Shown piece by piece: positions 9,517 through 17,400 of a DNA stretch of 64,000 nt (the stretch's first letter is position 1; each line of letters opens with the position of its first letter). Position numbers and translations under genes: made by a program. Source of the DNA: Shimia marina (lineage in GTDB: Bacteria; Pseudomonadota; Alphaproteobacteria; Rhodobacterales; Rhodobacteraceae). The stretch spans positions 518,997-582,996 of the forward strand of contig NZ_CYPW01000027.1 in assembly GCF_001458175.1 (NCBI RefSeq), read 5' to 3'. A model generated the notes under the pieces. That model made no database searches and had not been told where the DNA came from. It saw only the letters and a program-made list of their open reading frames with translations.

Positions 9517-9737
9517 AATAGTGCCTTCCTGTGTTATCCCCACAACGACGCTAAAACCCCAAAAGTAAGCGAATAGTTAAGAAATACGGTTCAATGCAGG
9601 CAAAATTATGGTTTTGTGAAGAAAGTTGAAAATTAGGCATTTCGCAATTGCTGTTACGAAAAAGTCAACAGCAAAAGCGCCTTAAAACACACGTTTTTTG
9701 ATCGTGATGAAGATGTGATTTGGTCGATGATTCTCTG

Positions 9738-10060
9738 GCGTGAGGTGCAGGATTCTGTTGCCAGGTTCCTGCGGACCCCGCCTGAGGCAGCTAGCGTCAG
9801 GACTTAGATTTCGGTGTTAGGCACTGCTTACGCAGCGACTGCTACCGGAGCACGATTGTCATTTGCAATTGTACAGTTTTCGCCGATAACGGTGGCAGAC
9901 AGCCGAGACAAAGCTAACTTCTTTAGACGTCCGTCGATCCTGTTTCGTCCCCATGATCCCCAAATGAAGGATGTTTGGTGGAGACGCCGGGTACCGCCCC
10001 CGGGTCCGATCCGTTTATTACAAGCGCGTTTATGTCCATAGTTCCCGAGGGAACATGTTC
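9738..10060 (-). ncRNA. ssrA: two-piece (circularly permuted) tmRNA
   Basis: Trans-translation RNA that rescues stalled ribosomes and adds a degradation tag. On the minus strand the acceptor piece comes first (about 10060 to 9976), ending in CCACCA, with a T-arm CCGGG/CCCGG around loop GGCGGTA. A 23-base spacer (9953-9975) follows, then the coding piece starting at 9952. Its GGGGACG pairs over seven positions with CGTCTCC of the acceptor piece, rebuilding the tRNA-like acceptor stem. GGATCGACGG matches the conserved tmRNA 5' region. The tag frame, 9866 to 9828, reads ANDNRAPVAVAA-stop. The 3' part contains the conserved-looking CCTGGCAACAGAA. Outer ends are approximate. Confidence 0.95.
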
Positions 10061-10212
10061 TAGATAGTGGTGTTGCGCGCGGGGTGCAAGCGCCGTTAAC
10101 CTGATTTTGGCGCGTCAGTATCGCGTCGGTATCCCAACCGTATCGCGGCGGCGCCAAATTCGACCAATTCGAAACCTAAACGCAGCGCACGTTGCGTGTT
10201 TTACCGGTGCTT

Positions 10213-10908
10213 TTAGAGATGGCCTTCGAGACGATAATGGCCGGTCATTGGGTAAAGCGGCAAAAAATCATCGAGGCGTGTGCCCAAACCTGCATTGTGT
10301 AAGATCAACGGGCGGCTGCCATCGCGCGAGGTGCGATCCGACACAATGCCAATGTGCGGCCTGCCGGGGGCGATTTTCCAGGTGATGATATCGCCGGGTT
10401 GGAAATCAGATTGCAGCGTCGGCGCAGGCAGGGCGGCTCCGATATGTTCGAAGTAGCGGCGCAGGTTTGGGACTCGGCGATGGTCAATATTGCTATCGGG
10501 GCGTGTGAGACCCCAGTGATTGGGATAGCTGGCGAACCGATTGCGCATGTCTTGATGAACCTGTTCTTGCAGATCTATCTGATGTGCGTCGCGCAGGGCG
10601 CGGATCACCACATCTGTGCAGACGCCATCACGACGCGGGATGTCCCCGTTGGGATAGGAGAGCGCAACATAGGCAGGATCATAATTCACGGTGACGCCGA
10701 TTTGCGATGCGGCGCTGTTGATGATATCTGTGGCCCAAGGTGTGCTGGATAGGCTAGGGGCGGGATGTAGGGGCAGACCTGTCAGACGCTCAACGGTGAA
10801 CACAGCCTGACTTTGCAGGAGGTAGCGCCATTTCGGCTGGCTCCAGATGATGGCGGTGGATGCCAGTAAGGCGCTGACGACCATAGCGGTGAGAACTTTC
10901 CAACTCAC
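10213..10908 (-). CDS. DUF1287 exported protein
   Basis: A 231-residue protein with an uncleaved or cleaved N-terminal hydrophobic segment (residues 5-22) and a periplasmic DUF1287 domain. Recognisable stretches are GVTVNYDPAYVALSYPNGD, RDGVCTDVVIRALRDA with an invariant-looking Cys, and a C-terminal PHIGIVSDR. The family resembles NlpC/P60-type amidase folds, with Cys and His as plausible catalytic residues, but no activity is established that I know of. It lies upstream of the tmRNA gene on the same strand. Confidence 0.82.
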   Translation of the reverse strand: MSWKVLTAMVVSALLASTAIIWSQPKWRYLLQSQAVFTVERLTGLPLHPAPSLSSTPWATDIINSAASQIGVTVNYDPAYVALSYPNGDIPRRDGVCTDVVIRALRDAHQIDLQEQVHQDMRNRFASYPNHWGLTRPDSNIDHRRVPNLRRYFEHIGAALPAPTLQSDFQPGDIITWKIAPGRPHIGIVSDRTSRDGSRPLILHNAGLGTRLDDFLPLYPMTGHYRLEGHL

Positions 10909-11163
10909 AATGCAACCTCAGTTTTTCGCCACTCTGGGGGATCTGTAGATGGGCAACAATTCCAATGAAATCATTGGGCTTAATTGAGCAAAGATCCGCT
11001 TTCTGCGACACGTGCCTTTGCATCAAGAGATGCTTTGCGTGACCTGTGCTTTTATAGACACGAGGATTATTTGGGCGTTTTGGGCGCTCAAATCGACTAT
11101 TTCGCTCGAATTTGGGTATCTCTTCGAAAAATTGTTGACTTTGCACGCCATCCTCTTGTCAAA

Positions 11164-11181
11164 TTTTACCATAAGGTAAAA
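11164..11181. promoter_or_regulatory. palindromic operator candidate before the preA-like gene
   Basis: Perfect seven-base inverted repeat TTTTACC-ATAA-GGTAAAA, ending 15 bases before the start codon of the flavoenzyme gene. A TTGACT hexamer lies about 30 bases upstream and could be a -35 element. The symmetry and position suggest a repressor site; the regulator is unknown. Confidence 0.5.
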
Positions 11182-11196
11182 AACAGGGATGCAGCA

Positions 11197-12300
11197 ATGA
11201 CCTCACTCGCCACAAAGTTTACGGGCCTTGAATTCGTCAATCCTTTTATTCTGGCCTCTGCGCCGCCCACGGAAAGCAAGCGCAAAATCCTGAAAGCCTT
11301 TGATGCTGGCTGGGGGGGGGTCGTGACCAAGACGATTGGGCTGCATCCTGTTGAAAATGTCGCTGGCCCCAAAACCATCTATCAGCGCACCAGTGAGGAG
11401 AAGCCCTATGTCTCACGCATGAAGCGGCCTGATACGGTGTCACATTCTTCGTGGAACTGGGAATTGATTTCGGATCAGCCGCTGGAGCAATGGCTGCCCG
11501 ACCTGAAGGACATCAAAGAGGCCTATCCCGACAGAATGGTGATTGCCTCCATCATGGCGGGGGCGGGCAGTGAAGAGGAGATGGACAACTGGCGCAAGCT
11601 GGCGACCTCTTGCGTGGAGGTGGGCTGTGACGCGCTGGAACTGAACCTGTCTTGTCCGCATATGGATCGTAAAGACATGGGCGCGCATGTGGCCAATGAT
11701 CAAGAGATCATTCGCTCCATTCTGAAAGCTGTGACGGAAGTGGTGGATGTGCCGATCTGGGTCAAGCTGACCCCGGCGACATCGACTTTGGTGGATGCGG
11801 CGCGCGCGGCCTACGAGGCGGGGGGCTCCTGTATTTCGCTGTGCAACACCTTTCCATCATTGCCACTGATGGATCCGGAAACCCTGAAGTTTGAAGCGGA
11901 AGTGGATGGGCTTGTGACCTCTGGCGGGCAGGGTGGGCTGGCGATCCTGCATCAGGCTTTGTTGCGTGTTTCTGATATTTCAAAGGCCTTTCCTGACAAG
12001 GAAATCTCTGGCATCGGCGGCATTCGCGGCTTTCGTGAGGCGTTTAACTTCATCGTGCATGGGGCGGGCAATCTGCAGATCTGCACGGCGGCGATGGAAG
12101 AGAAAGGCAGTGGCGGCGTGGGTGTCAAGCTGATTGAGGAATTGAAGACCGATCTGGTGGAGTATCTTGAGCGCCATGGCCATGACTCCATCGAAGCGTT
12201 TCGTGGGATTGCGCGCGAGAGGATCGTAGAGCACTCACAGGTGCGTCGCAAAAGCGACGACTACAATGGTGGCTATTTGGAACCAACAGCGGCGGAGTAA
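11197..12300 (+). CDS. PreA-like dihydropyrimidine dehydrogenase, without ferredoxin domain
   Basis: A 367-residue TIM-barrel flavoprotein of the dihydroorotate/dihydropyrimidine dehydrogenase superfamily. Typical PreA features are FVNPFILASAPPT at the N-terminus, AGWGGVVTKTIG, the FMN-site segment LELNLSCPH and the phosphate-binding GIGGIRGFREAFNFI...GAGNLQICTA. Standard PreA (about 410-434 residues) ends in a [4Fe-4S] ferredoxin domain. This one stops at EPTAAE with no CxxCxxC cluster, and none is coded in any frame downstream. No preT partner is adjacent. The start is the ATG at 11197; upstream in-frame sequence is not PreA-like. The true substrate is uncertain. Confidence 0.8.
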   Translation: MTSLATKFTGLEFVNPFILASAPPTESKRKILKAFDAGWGGVVTKTIGLHPVENVAGPKTIYQRTSEEKPYVSRMKRPDTVSHSSWNWELISDQPLEQWLPDLKDIKEAYPDRMVIASIMAGAGSEEEMDNWRKLATSCVEVGCDALELNLSCPHMDRKDMGAHVANDQEIIRSILKAVTEVVDVPIWVKLTPATSTLVDAARAAYEAGGSCISLCNTFPSLPLMDPETLKFEAEVDGLVTSGGQGGLAILHQALLRVSDISKAFPDKEISGIGGIRGFREAFNFIVHGAGNLQICTAAMEEKGSGGVGVKLIEELKTDLVEYLERHGHDSIEAFRGIARERIVEHSQVRRKSDDYNGGYLEPTAAE

Positions 12301-12353
12301 AGTTCGCCGCGATCCGTATGGCGGGGCTGTGGTGATCGCGCTGGATCTCAAAG

Positions 12354-12390
12354 AAATCGGGCGCTTTGCGATATTGCAAGCGCCCGATTT
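12354..12390. terminator. bidirectional terminator hairpin
   Basis: Perfect 13-base inverted repeat AAATCGGGCGCTT (12354-12366) and AAGCGCCCGATTT (12378-12390), lying between the convergent PreA-like gene and the small membrane protein at 12409. T-rich bases follow on the plus strand and can serve both genes. Confidence 0.75.
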
Positions 12391-12408
12391 GTGTTTGTGA
12401 GGCCAAGT

Positions 12409-12669
12409 CTACAGCATTGGATTGCGCCAGATCCAGACAGCGGCAAACACCCCGGCAAAAAGGGACAGTGCCATGATCGCATATCCGGCCTGCGCCGCGC
12501 CAAAACTGTCTGACGCATAGTTCAGAGCTTCGGCGATGTAATTCATGATCCCGCGTTTTCCCTTCATGGTTTCTCCCTGCGCCATTTTGCGGCCCACAGA
12601 GAAAAAGAAACCAAACAGAAGGGAACTTGCGATGATGGTTGGCAAAGTGAAGCGTAGTTTTTCCAACAT
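12409..12669 (-). CDS. small two-helix membrane protein
   Basis: An 86-residue protein with two hydrophobic segments, about residues 8-24 (LPTIIASSLLFGFFFSVG) and 60-80 (YAIMALSLFAGVFAAVWIW), joined by a basic loop (KGKRGIMNYIAEALNYASDS). I do not recognise the family. It lies downstream of the TenA-like gene on the same strand, with a 47-base gap. Coding status is supported by the start, length and composition only. Confidence 0.55.
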   Translation of the reverse strand: MLEKLRFTLPTIIASSLLFGFFFSVGRKMAQGETMKGKRGIMNYIAEALNYASDSFGAAQAGYAIMALSLFAGVFAAVWIWRNPML

Positions 12670-12716
12670 TCTAATGTGCTCTGCCGTTATGTTTGTGAGG
12701 TTTTATCAAGGCCCAA

Positions 12717-13364
12717 TCAGGCGGCGTAAGAGGCATCCCAGAAGGCGCGTTCCAGTTTGGCAGCGCGCAGGAACATGGTTTCGACCTCGGATCGGGCGGT
12801 GTCGCTGAGGCTGTCCCATGTGATGTCCAACTGGCCGCGCAGGTATTCCACCACGCCTTCAAAGCCCTCTCCGGCATGCAGAGTGATCCATTCAGCGAAA
12901 TAGAATGGCAGCTCTTCTTTGGGAGGGTTCACGGGGGTGGCCCAGCTCAGATAGACCCATTCGGCCACGACCAGCACCGCCAGCATCAATTCATACCGTC
13001 CAGAGGCGGCGGCTTCGGCCATCAGCGCATTGAAGCCTTCGGTTGGCGGGGCGGGCGGCGCATTTTGCGCGGCCTCATCCATGCCAAGCGCCTCAAAGGA
13101 GCGCAGGAAGTAGGTGTTTTCCGGGCCAGTGACCAGTGCGAGGAACTGTGCGGCAGGCACGCTGTCCGCTAAGGTGGGCGCATGGGCGATGGCACTGGCC
13201 AGTAGGCGCACGAAATTTCCGACAAACTGGTAATCCTGCGCCAGATACCAGCGCATCTTATCAAGTGGCAGCGTGCCGTCGGCAAGCTCAGTGCAGAACG
13301 GGTGGGTTGTGGCGGCGATCCAGTCATCGCCAGCAAGGCTGCGCAGGTGATCGGTAGGGCGCAT
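12717..13364 (-). CDS. TenA/thiaminase II family protein
   Basis: A 215-residue all-helical protein of the TenA family, which salvages aminopyrimidines for thiamine synthesis or acts on related amines. Family-like segments are HPFCTELADGTLPLDKMRWYLAQDY near the N-terminus and the FYFAEWITLHAG region. The catalytic Cys of TenA_C enzymes is not seen at the expected helix (VLVVAEWVYLSWAT); only one Cys, near residue 20, is present. This suggests the TenA_E-like branch. The start at 13364 has AGGAG upstream. It is 95 bases downstream of the GntR gene on the same strand. Confidence 0.8.
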   Translation of the reverse strand: MRPTDHLRSLAGDDWIAATTHPFCTELADGTLPLDKMRWYLAQDYQFVGNFVRLLASAIAHAPTLADSVPAAQFLALVTGPENTYFLRSFEALGMDEAAQNAPPAPPTEGFNALMAEAAASGRYELMLAVLVVAEWVYLSWATPVNPPKEELPFYFAEWITLHAGEGFEGVVEYLRGQLDITWDSLSDTARSEVETMFLRAAKLERAFWDASYAA

Positions 13365-13458
13365 GAAGTCTGTCTCCTGTTGCTCGGCGGTGCGGGCCGC
13401 TTTCATGGGCAGAAAACGCAGATTTTCGCGCGGGTGCAAGGCGATAGTGCGCTTTGCT

Positions 13459-14187
13459 TCAGCGTTTTGCGCGGGCGGCCATGGCCTCTTCGCCAAGCGT
13501 GAGCGTATAGGCGGTGAGCTCGGCCAGAGCTGTGTCGGCGGCGGCTCCGTTGTTGTGCTCCAGCGCGTCGGCGATGCGGGTGTGCAGCCCGATGATCACA
13601 TCGCGATTGCGCTGGGTGAAGGTGATCATATTCATCAAGGGCTGCATGGCCTCCACCGCACCGGCGAGTTGGTAGGACAACACCGGGTTGCCCGCACCAT
13701 CCACCAAGGCGCGGTGAAAGGCGACATCGCTGTCACAGAAGCGTTCATCGGAAAGACCCGGCTGTGCCTGACGGTGAATTTCTGCGCGCATGGTGGCGAG
13801 GTGATCAGGGGTGCAGCGCGCGGCGGAGAGCGGGGCACAGGCGCGCTCCAGCGCGAAGCGGGCCTCACAGGCGGTCTCAAAATCCACTGCGTTCATGGAA
13901 AGCAAAAGCGTGCTGGTGGTGATATGCTGCGCATAGGCCTCATCATAAGACAGACGCCGCACAAAGGCCCCGCCGGAGGCCCCGCGGCGGGTGCGGATAA
14001 GGTTTTGCGCCGCCAGCCGTTTAAGCGCTTCGCGCACGGTGGGGCGGGAGACATCAAACTGATCGGCCAGCTCCGCTTCAGAGGGCAGGCGTTCATCCAC
14101 GATCATGTCGCCGGAGATGATGGCATCGCGGATGGCTTTGGCGATCTGAGCGGAGAGGTCGGCGGGGTTTTGAGGATCGATTTTCAA
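13459..14187 (-). CDS. GntR/FadR-family regulator (FCD domain), DmdR-like by position
   Basis: A 242-residue repressor-type protein. An N-terminal winged helix (residues 10-75, LPSEAELADQFDVSRPTVREALKRL) is followed by an FCD effector domain with metal-ligand-like motifs (CDSDVAFHRALV, GLHTRIADALEH). It is divergent from the DUF2182-DUF1326-DinB-dmdA-acuI set. In Ruegeria pomeroyi a GntR protein next to dmdA-acuI, called DmdR, is reported, as I recall, to repress them with acryloyl-CoA as signal. I infer the same role here. The only in-frame start compatible with the full HTH is a TTG at 14187 without a clear ribosome site; it overlaps an operator repeat. Confidence 0.82.
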   Translation of the reverse strand: MKIDPQNPADLSAQIAKAIRDAIISGDMIVDERLPSEAELADQFDVSRPTVREALKRLAAQNLIRTRRGASGGAFVRRLSYDEAYAQHITTSTLLLSMNAVDFETACEARFALERACAPLSAARCTPDHLATMRAEIHRQAQPGLSDERFCDSDVAFHRALVDGAGNPVLSYQLAGAVEAMQPLMNMITFTQRNRDVIIGLHTRIADALEHNNGAAADTALAELTAYTLTLGEEAMAARAKR

Positions 14188-14233
14188 TTGTCTGACATTT
14201 AGTGTTTGCTGTGTGTTTAATTGTCTGACATTT
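14186..14233. promoter_or_regulatory. twin GntR operator repeats between gntR and the dmd operon
   Basis: The 15-mer AATTGTCTGACATTT occurs twice, at 14186-14200 and 14219-14233, 33 bases apart (about three helical turns). Its core TGTC-T-GACA is a perfect dyad and resembles the FadR-subfamily pattern TnGTnnGACnA. The first copy covers the regulator's own start codon; the second lies between the divergent promoters. This is the expected design for autoregulation plus repression of the operon. Confidence 0.75.
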
Positions 14234-14275
14234 TAAATCCAAGAAACGAGTCGCGGCAAGAGGAGGAATGCCGAG

Positions 14276-15037
14276 ATGGTCGCAGATCGCATCCGTTCCA
14301 TGACCGGTTGGCACTGGCTGACACTGTTTGGCGGCATTTTCGCAGCTTGGATTGTTCTGTTTCTGATGGCGGTGCCCGCCGAGATGCGCGCAATGAGCGC
14401 GGTTTACGGCGCGGATTTCTGGGAGAGTCTTTGCACCATAACGCCCGATGCCGCCGGGTTTCTGCGGGTCTTGCTGATGTGGGTTGTGATGTCAGCGGCA
14501 ATGATGGCGCCCACCGCATTGCCCGCCTTTGCCACTTATGAGGATTTGTCTCAGCAATTTGAGACGGCGCGGTTTGGCGTTTTGGTGAGCGGGTATCTGG
14601 TGATCTGGATTGGGTTTTCCGTGATGGCCGCTGCGGTGCAGATGGGGCTGTTTCAGGCGGGGTTGATCGGGGCGCTTGGCGAGAGCCGTTCCGCGCTTTT
14701 GTCGGCTGGATTGCTTTGGATTGCGGGCATGTATCAGTTCTCTGCTCTTAAAGAAGCCTGCTTGAGCAAATGCCGGATGCCGATGTCCTTTTTTCTTCAG
14801 CATTTTGAGGAAGGGCCTTGGAGAAATGGGCTGCGGCTTGGATTGACCTGCTTGGGATGTTGCTGGGCGCTGATGCTTTTGGCCTTTGTGGGCGGAGTGA
14901 TGAACATCGCCTTCATGGGGCTCGCAACCGTGATCATGATTTTTGAGAAACTGCCTGAGATCGGGCGCTGGGTGACCAAACCTCTTGGGGTGGTGTTGCT
15001 TCTGGCATCCCTCTGGATCGGGTTTGGCGCAATTTGA
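14276..15037 (+). CDS. DUF2182 integral membrane protein
   Basis: A 253-residue polytopic membrane protein with about six hydrophobic segments, beginning WHWLTLFGGIFAAWIVLFLM. The DUF2182 hallmark is the Met-rich helix VVMSAAMMAPTALPAF around residue 70; family annotations call it a predicted metal-binding membrane protein. AGGAGG precedes the ATG by nine bases. It is first of a same-strand run leading to dmdA-acuI and is followed after 25 bases by DUF1326, its usual partner. The function is unknown; a role in metal or thiol handling is speculation. Confidence 0.85.
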   Translation: MVADRIRSMTGWHWLTLFGGIFAAWIVLFLMAVPAEMRAMSAVYGADFWESLCTITPDAAGFLRVLLMWVVMSAAMMAPTALPAFATYEDLSQQFETARFGVLVSGYLVIWIGFSVMAAAVQMGLFQAGLIGALGESRSALLSAGLLWIAGMYQFSALKEACLSKCRMPMSFFLQHFEEGPWRNGLRLGLTCLGCCWALMLLAFVGGVMNIAFMGLATVIMIFEKLPEIGRWVTKPLGVVLLLASLWIGFGAI

Positions 15038-15062
15038 CCGTTTTGTAGTGGAGGACATAAAG

Positions 15063-15692
15063 ATGGCGTTGGATGAAGTGGGCACGGTGCCCTGGACCAT
15101 CAAAGGGGAGTTGATCCTGAACTGTAACTGCACAGTGTTTTGCCCCTGTGTGGTGAGCCTTGGCAAACACCCGCCCACGGAAGGGCATTGTCAGGCCTGG
15201 GCCGGGGTGCGTATTGACGAAGGCCAATATGGTGAGGAAGACCTGTCTGGTCTGAACATCGGCCTGTTCCTTGAGATCCCCGGCAACATGGGGCGCGGCA
15301 ACTGGAAAGCGGCGGTGTTCATTGATGATCGCGCCTCTGAAGAAGCCTACAACGGTTTGGTCAATATTTTCAGTGGCGCCGCGCGGGGCACAACGGGTCT
15401 GTTTGGCATGTTGGTGGGTGAATTCCTTGGCGCCTCGCGCGAGCAGGTGATCTTCGAAACCGAAGGCAATGAACGTCGCCTGATGGTGGGCAAGAAAATC
15501 CAAGGCGCGGTTGTGCCGGTGGCCGGTAAAGACGGCAAGGACATGGTTGTCACCAACACCGAATACTGGATGGGGCCTGACATCACCGTGGGCACCGCCA
15601 CCAAAGGGCGTGTGCGCGCCTTTGGCCGGGTCTGGGATTTTGATGGGCGCTCTGCTGAAATCTGCCAGATTGACTGGCACGGCCCCCGGTAA
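15063..15692 (+). CDS. DUF1326 protein with Cys cluster
   Basis: A 209-residue soluble-looking protein. The N-terminal cysteine motif LNCNCTVFCPC (about residues 20-30) is the hallmark of DUF1326 and suggests metal binding. Later regions alternate beta strands (VFIDDRASEEAYNGLVNIFSG, GNERRLMVGKKIQGA). The start is the ATG at 15063, preceded by a GGAGG-like site; the upstream in-frame sequence is the tail of DUF2182 DNA in another frame. It sits between DUF2182 and DinB genes in the putative dmd operon. No activity is known to me. Confidence 0.85.
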   Translation: MALDEVGTVPWTIKGELILNCNCTVFCPCVVSLGKHPPTEGHCQAWAGVRIDEGQYGEEDLSGLNIGLFLEIPGNMGRGNWKAAVFIDDRASEEAYNGLVNIFSGAARGTTGLFGMLVGEFLGASREQVIFETEGNERRLMVGKKIQGAVVPVAGKDGKDMVVTNTEYWMGPDITVGTATKGRVRAFGRVWDFDGRSAEICQIDWHGPR

Positions 15693-15703
15693 GGAACAGC
15701 ACG

Positions 15704-16219
15704 ATGATCACGCCGCAATATTGTCAGATGATGGCGCGCTACAACGCGTGGCAGAACCATAACATGCGTGCGGCGTGTGAAACCCTGACCGACGAAGACC
15801 GCCGCGCCGATCGCGGCGCGTTCTTTGGCTCGGTCATGGCCACGATCAATCACATCCTTTGGGGTGACAGCCTTTGGATGAGCCGGTTGGATGGCGGCGC
15901 AGGCCCAAAAGTCGCGGCAAAAGATCACAAAGACCTCTGCGACAGCTTTGCGCAATGGGCCACAGAGCGCCGCGTGATGGATCAGCGCATTCTGCACTGG
16001 GCCAACACGGTGACGGAGCCGCAATTGCAGGGGGATCTGCACTGGCATGCGCAGATGCTCAATGCGGATATGCGCAAGCCCATGGGGCTTTGTGTGGTGC
16101 ATATGTTCAACCACCAGACACATCATCGCGGGCAGGTGCACGCGCTTTTGACCGGGTTCGGCAAGACCCCGGAAGACACCGATCTTGTTTTGATGCCAGA
16201 GGAGGCACAATGGCTCTGA
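15704..16219 (+). CDS. DinB-family metalloprotein
   Basis: A 171-residue four-helix-bundle protein of the DinB/YfiT superfamily. The expected three-His metal site is visible: His50 in TINHILWGD, plus His137 and His141 in the HxxxH-type stretch VVHMFNHQTHHRGQVH. Relatives include thiol-dependent transferases (bacillithiol, mycothiol) and isomerases, so a thiol-linked reaction is conceivable. The stop codon lies 10 bases inside dmdA, indicating translational coupling with the demethylase gene. Confidence 0.9.
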   Translation: MITPQYCQMMARYNAWQNHNMRAACETLTDEDRRADRGAFFGSVMATINHILWGDSLWMSRLDGGAGPKVAAKDHKDLCDSFAQWATERRVMDQRILHWANTVTEPQLQGDLHWHAQMLNADMRKPMGLCVVHMFNHQTHHRGQVHALLTGFGKTPEDTDLVLMPEEAQWL

Positions 16220-17313
16220 TTTCTCCCTCTCGTCGTTTGCGGCGCACCCCGTTTTCAGAAGGGGTCGAGGCCGCAGGTGTGAAAGCTTATACGGTTTACA
16301 ACCGGATGCTCTTGCCCACGGTATTTCGCTCAGTGGAAGAGGATTACCGCCATCTGAAAACGGCTGTGCAGATCTGGGATGTGGCGGTCGAGCGGCAGGT
16401 GGAAATCCGCGGACCTGATGCGGGGCGTCTGATGCAGATGCTCACGCCGCGCGATCTGCGCGGGATGCTGCCGGGGCAATGTTACTATGTGCCCATCGTG
16501 GATGAGACCGGCGGCATGCTGAATGATCCGGTGGCGGTGAAACTGGCCGAAGACCGCTGGTGGATTTCCATTGCCGACAGTGATCTGCTGCTGTGGGTGA
16601 AGGGCATTGCCTATGGCTATCGGCTGGATGTGCTGGTGGATGAGCCGGATGTGAGCCCGCTGGCGGTGCAGGGGCCGAAATCGGATGATCTGATGGCGCG
16701 GGTGTTTGGCGACAAGATCCGGGATCTGCGCTTCTTCCGGTTTGGCTGGTTTGAGTTTCAGGGGCGCAACCTTGTGATTGCGCGCTCTGGCTACTCCAAG
16801 CAGGGCGGCTTTGAGATCTACGTCGAAGGCGGTGACATTGGCATGCCGCTCTGGAATGCGCTGATGGAGGCTGGCAAGGATCTGGATGTGCATGCGGGAT
16901 GCCCCAACCTGATTGAACGCATCGAAGGCGGCTTGCTGAGCTATGGCAACGACATGACCGATGACAACACGCCACATGAATGTGGGCTGGGCCGGTTCTG
17001 CAACACCAACACGGCGATTGGCTGTGTCGGGCGCGATGCGCTGTTGCGGGTGGCGCAGGAAGGGCCGGTGCGCCAGATCCGCCCGATTGAAATTCACGGT
17101 GCTGGGGTGCCGCCCTGTGATCAGCTCTGGCCGATCATGGATGGGGAAGCGCATGTCGGCAATATCAGCAGCGCCGCATGGTCGCCGGACTTCAATACAA
17201 ATGTGGCCATCGGCATGGTGCGCATGACGCATTGGACCTCCGGCAGCGAGGTGGATGTGCTGACACCCGACGGGGTGCGCCCGGCCACGGTTTATGAGGC
17301 GTTTTGGCAGTAA
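16210..17313 (+). CDS. dmdA: dimethylsulfoniopropionate demethylase DmdA
   Basis: Tetrahydrofolate-dependent enzyme that takes a methyl group from DMSP to give methylmercaptopropionate, the first step of the demethylation pathway of marine bacteria. The 367-residue GcvT-fold protein closely follows the Ruegeria pomeroyi DmdA as I remember it, over its whole length (PSRRLRRTPFSEGVEAAGVK, GGMLNDPVAVKLA, DVSPLAVQGPKSDDLMARVFG, SGYSKQGGFEIYVEG, GLLSYGNDMT). GGAGG stands five bases before the ATG, inside the end of the DinB gene. acuI follows 87 bases downstream, the known roseobacter arrangement. Confidence 0.93.
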   Translation: MALISPSRRLRRTPFSEGVEAAGVKAYTVYNRMLLPTVFRSVEEDYRHLKTAVQIWDVAVERQVEIRGPDAGRLMQMLTPRDLRGMLPGQCYYVPIVDETGGMLNDPVAVKLAEDRWWISIADSDLLLWVKGIAYGYRLDVLVDEPDVSPLAVQGPKSDDLMARVFGDKIRDLRFFRFGWFEFQGRNLVIARSGYSKQGGFEIYVEGGDIGMPLWNALMEAGKDLDVHAGCPNLIERIEGGLLSYGNDMTDDNTPHECGLGRFCNTNTAIGCVGRDALLRVAQEGPVRQIRPIEIHGAGVPPCDQLWPIMDGEAHVGNISSAAWSPDFNTNVAIGMVRMTHWTSGSEVDVLTPDGVRPATVYEAFWQ

Positions 17314-17400
17314 CGCGCCCGAAGCGACGCCTTTGGAAATGCCCCGCGCAGAGGCTGTGCGGAGACAACTTGATAAAGACAACGAGAGTTAGGAGTAAAC

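Noticed and set aside
9828-10157. Open frame on the minus strand ending in ANDNRAPVAVAA
   Set aside because: Only the last 12 codons are translated, as the tmRNA tag; the rest is structural RNA.
10984-11196. Amino-terminal extension of the PreA-like protein
   Set aside because: The upstream part contains promoter-like and palindromic DNA and no PreA similarity; the ATG at 11197 fits the family start.
11312-11320. Nine-G tract inside the PreA-like gene as a phase-variation switch
   Set aside because: It codes the conserved Trp-Gly-Gly segment in frame and nothing else suggests variation; a read error or slippage cannot be excluded.
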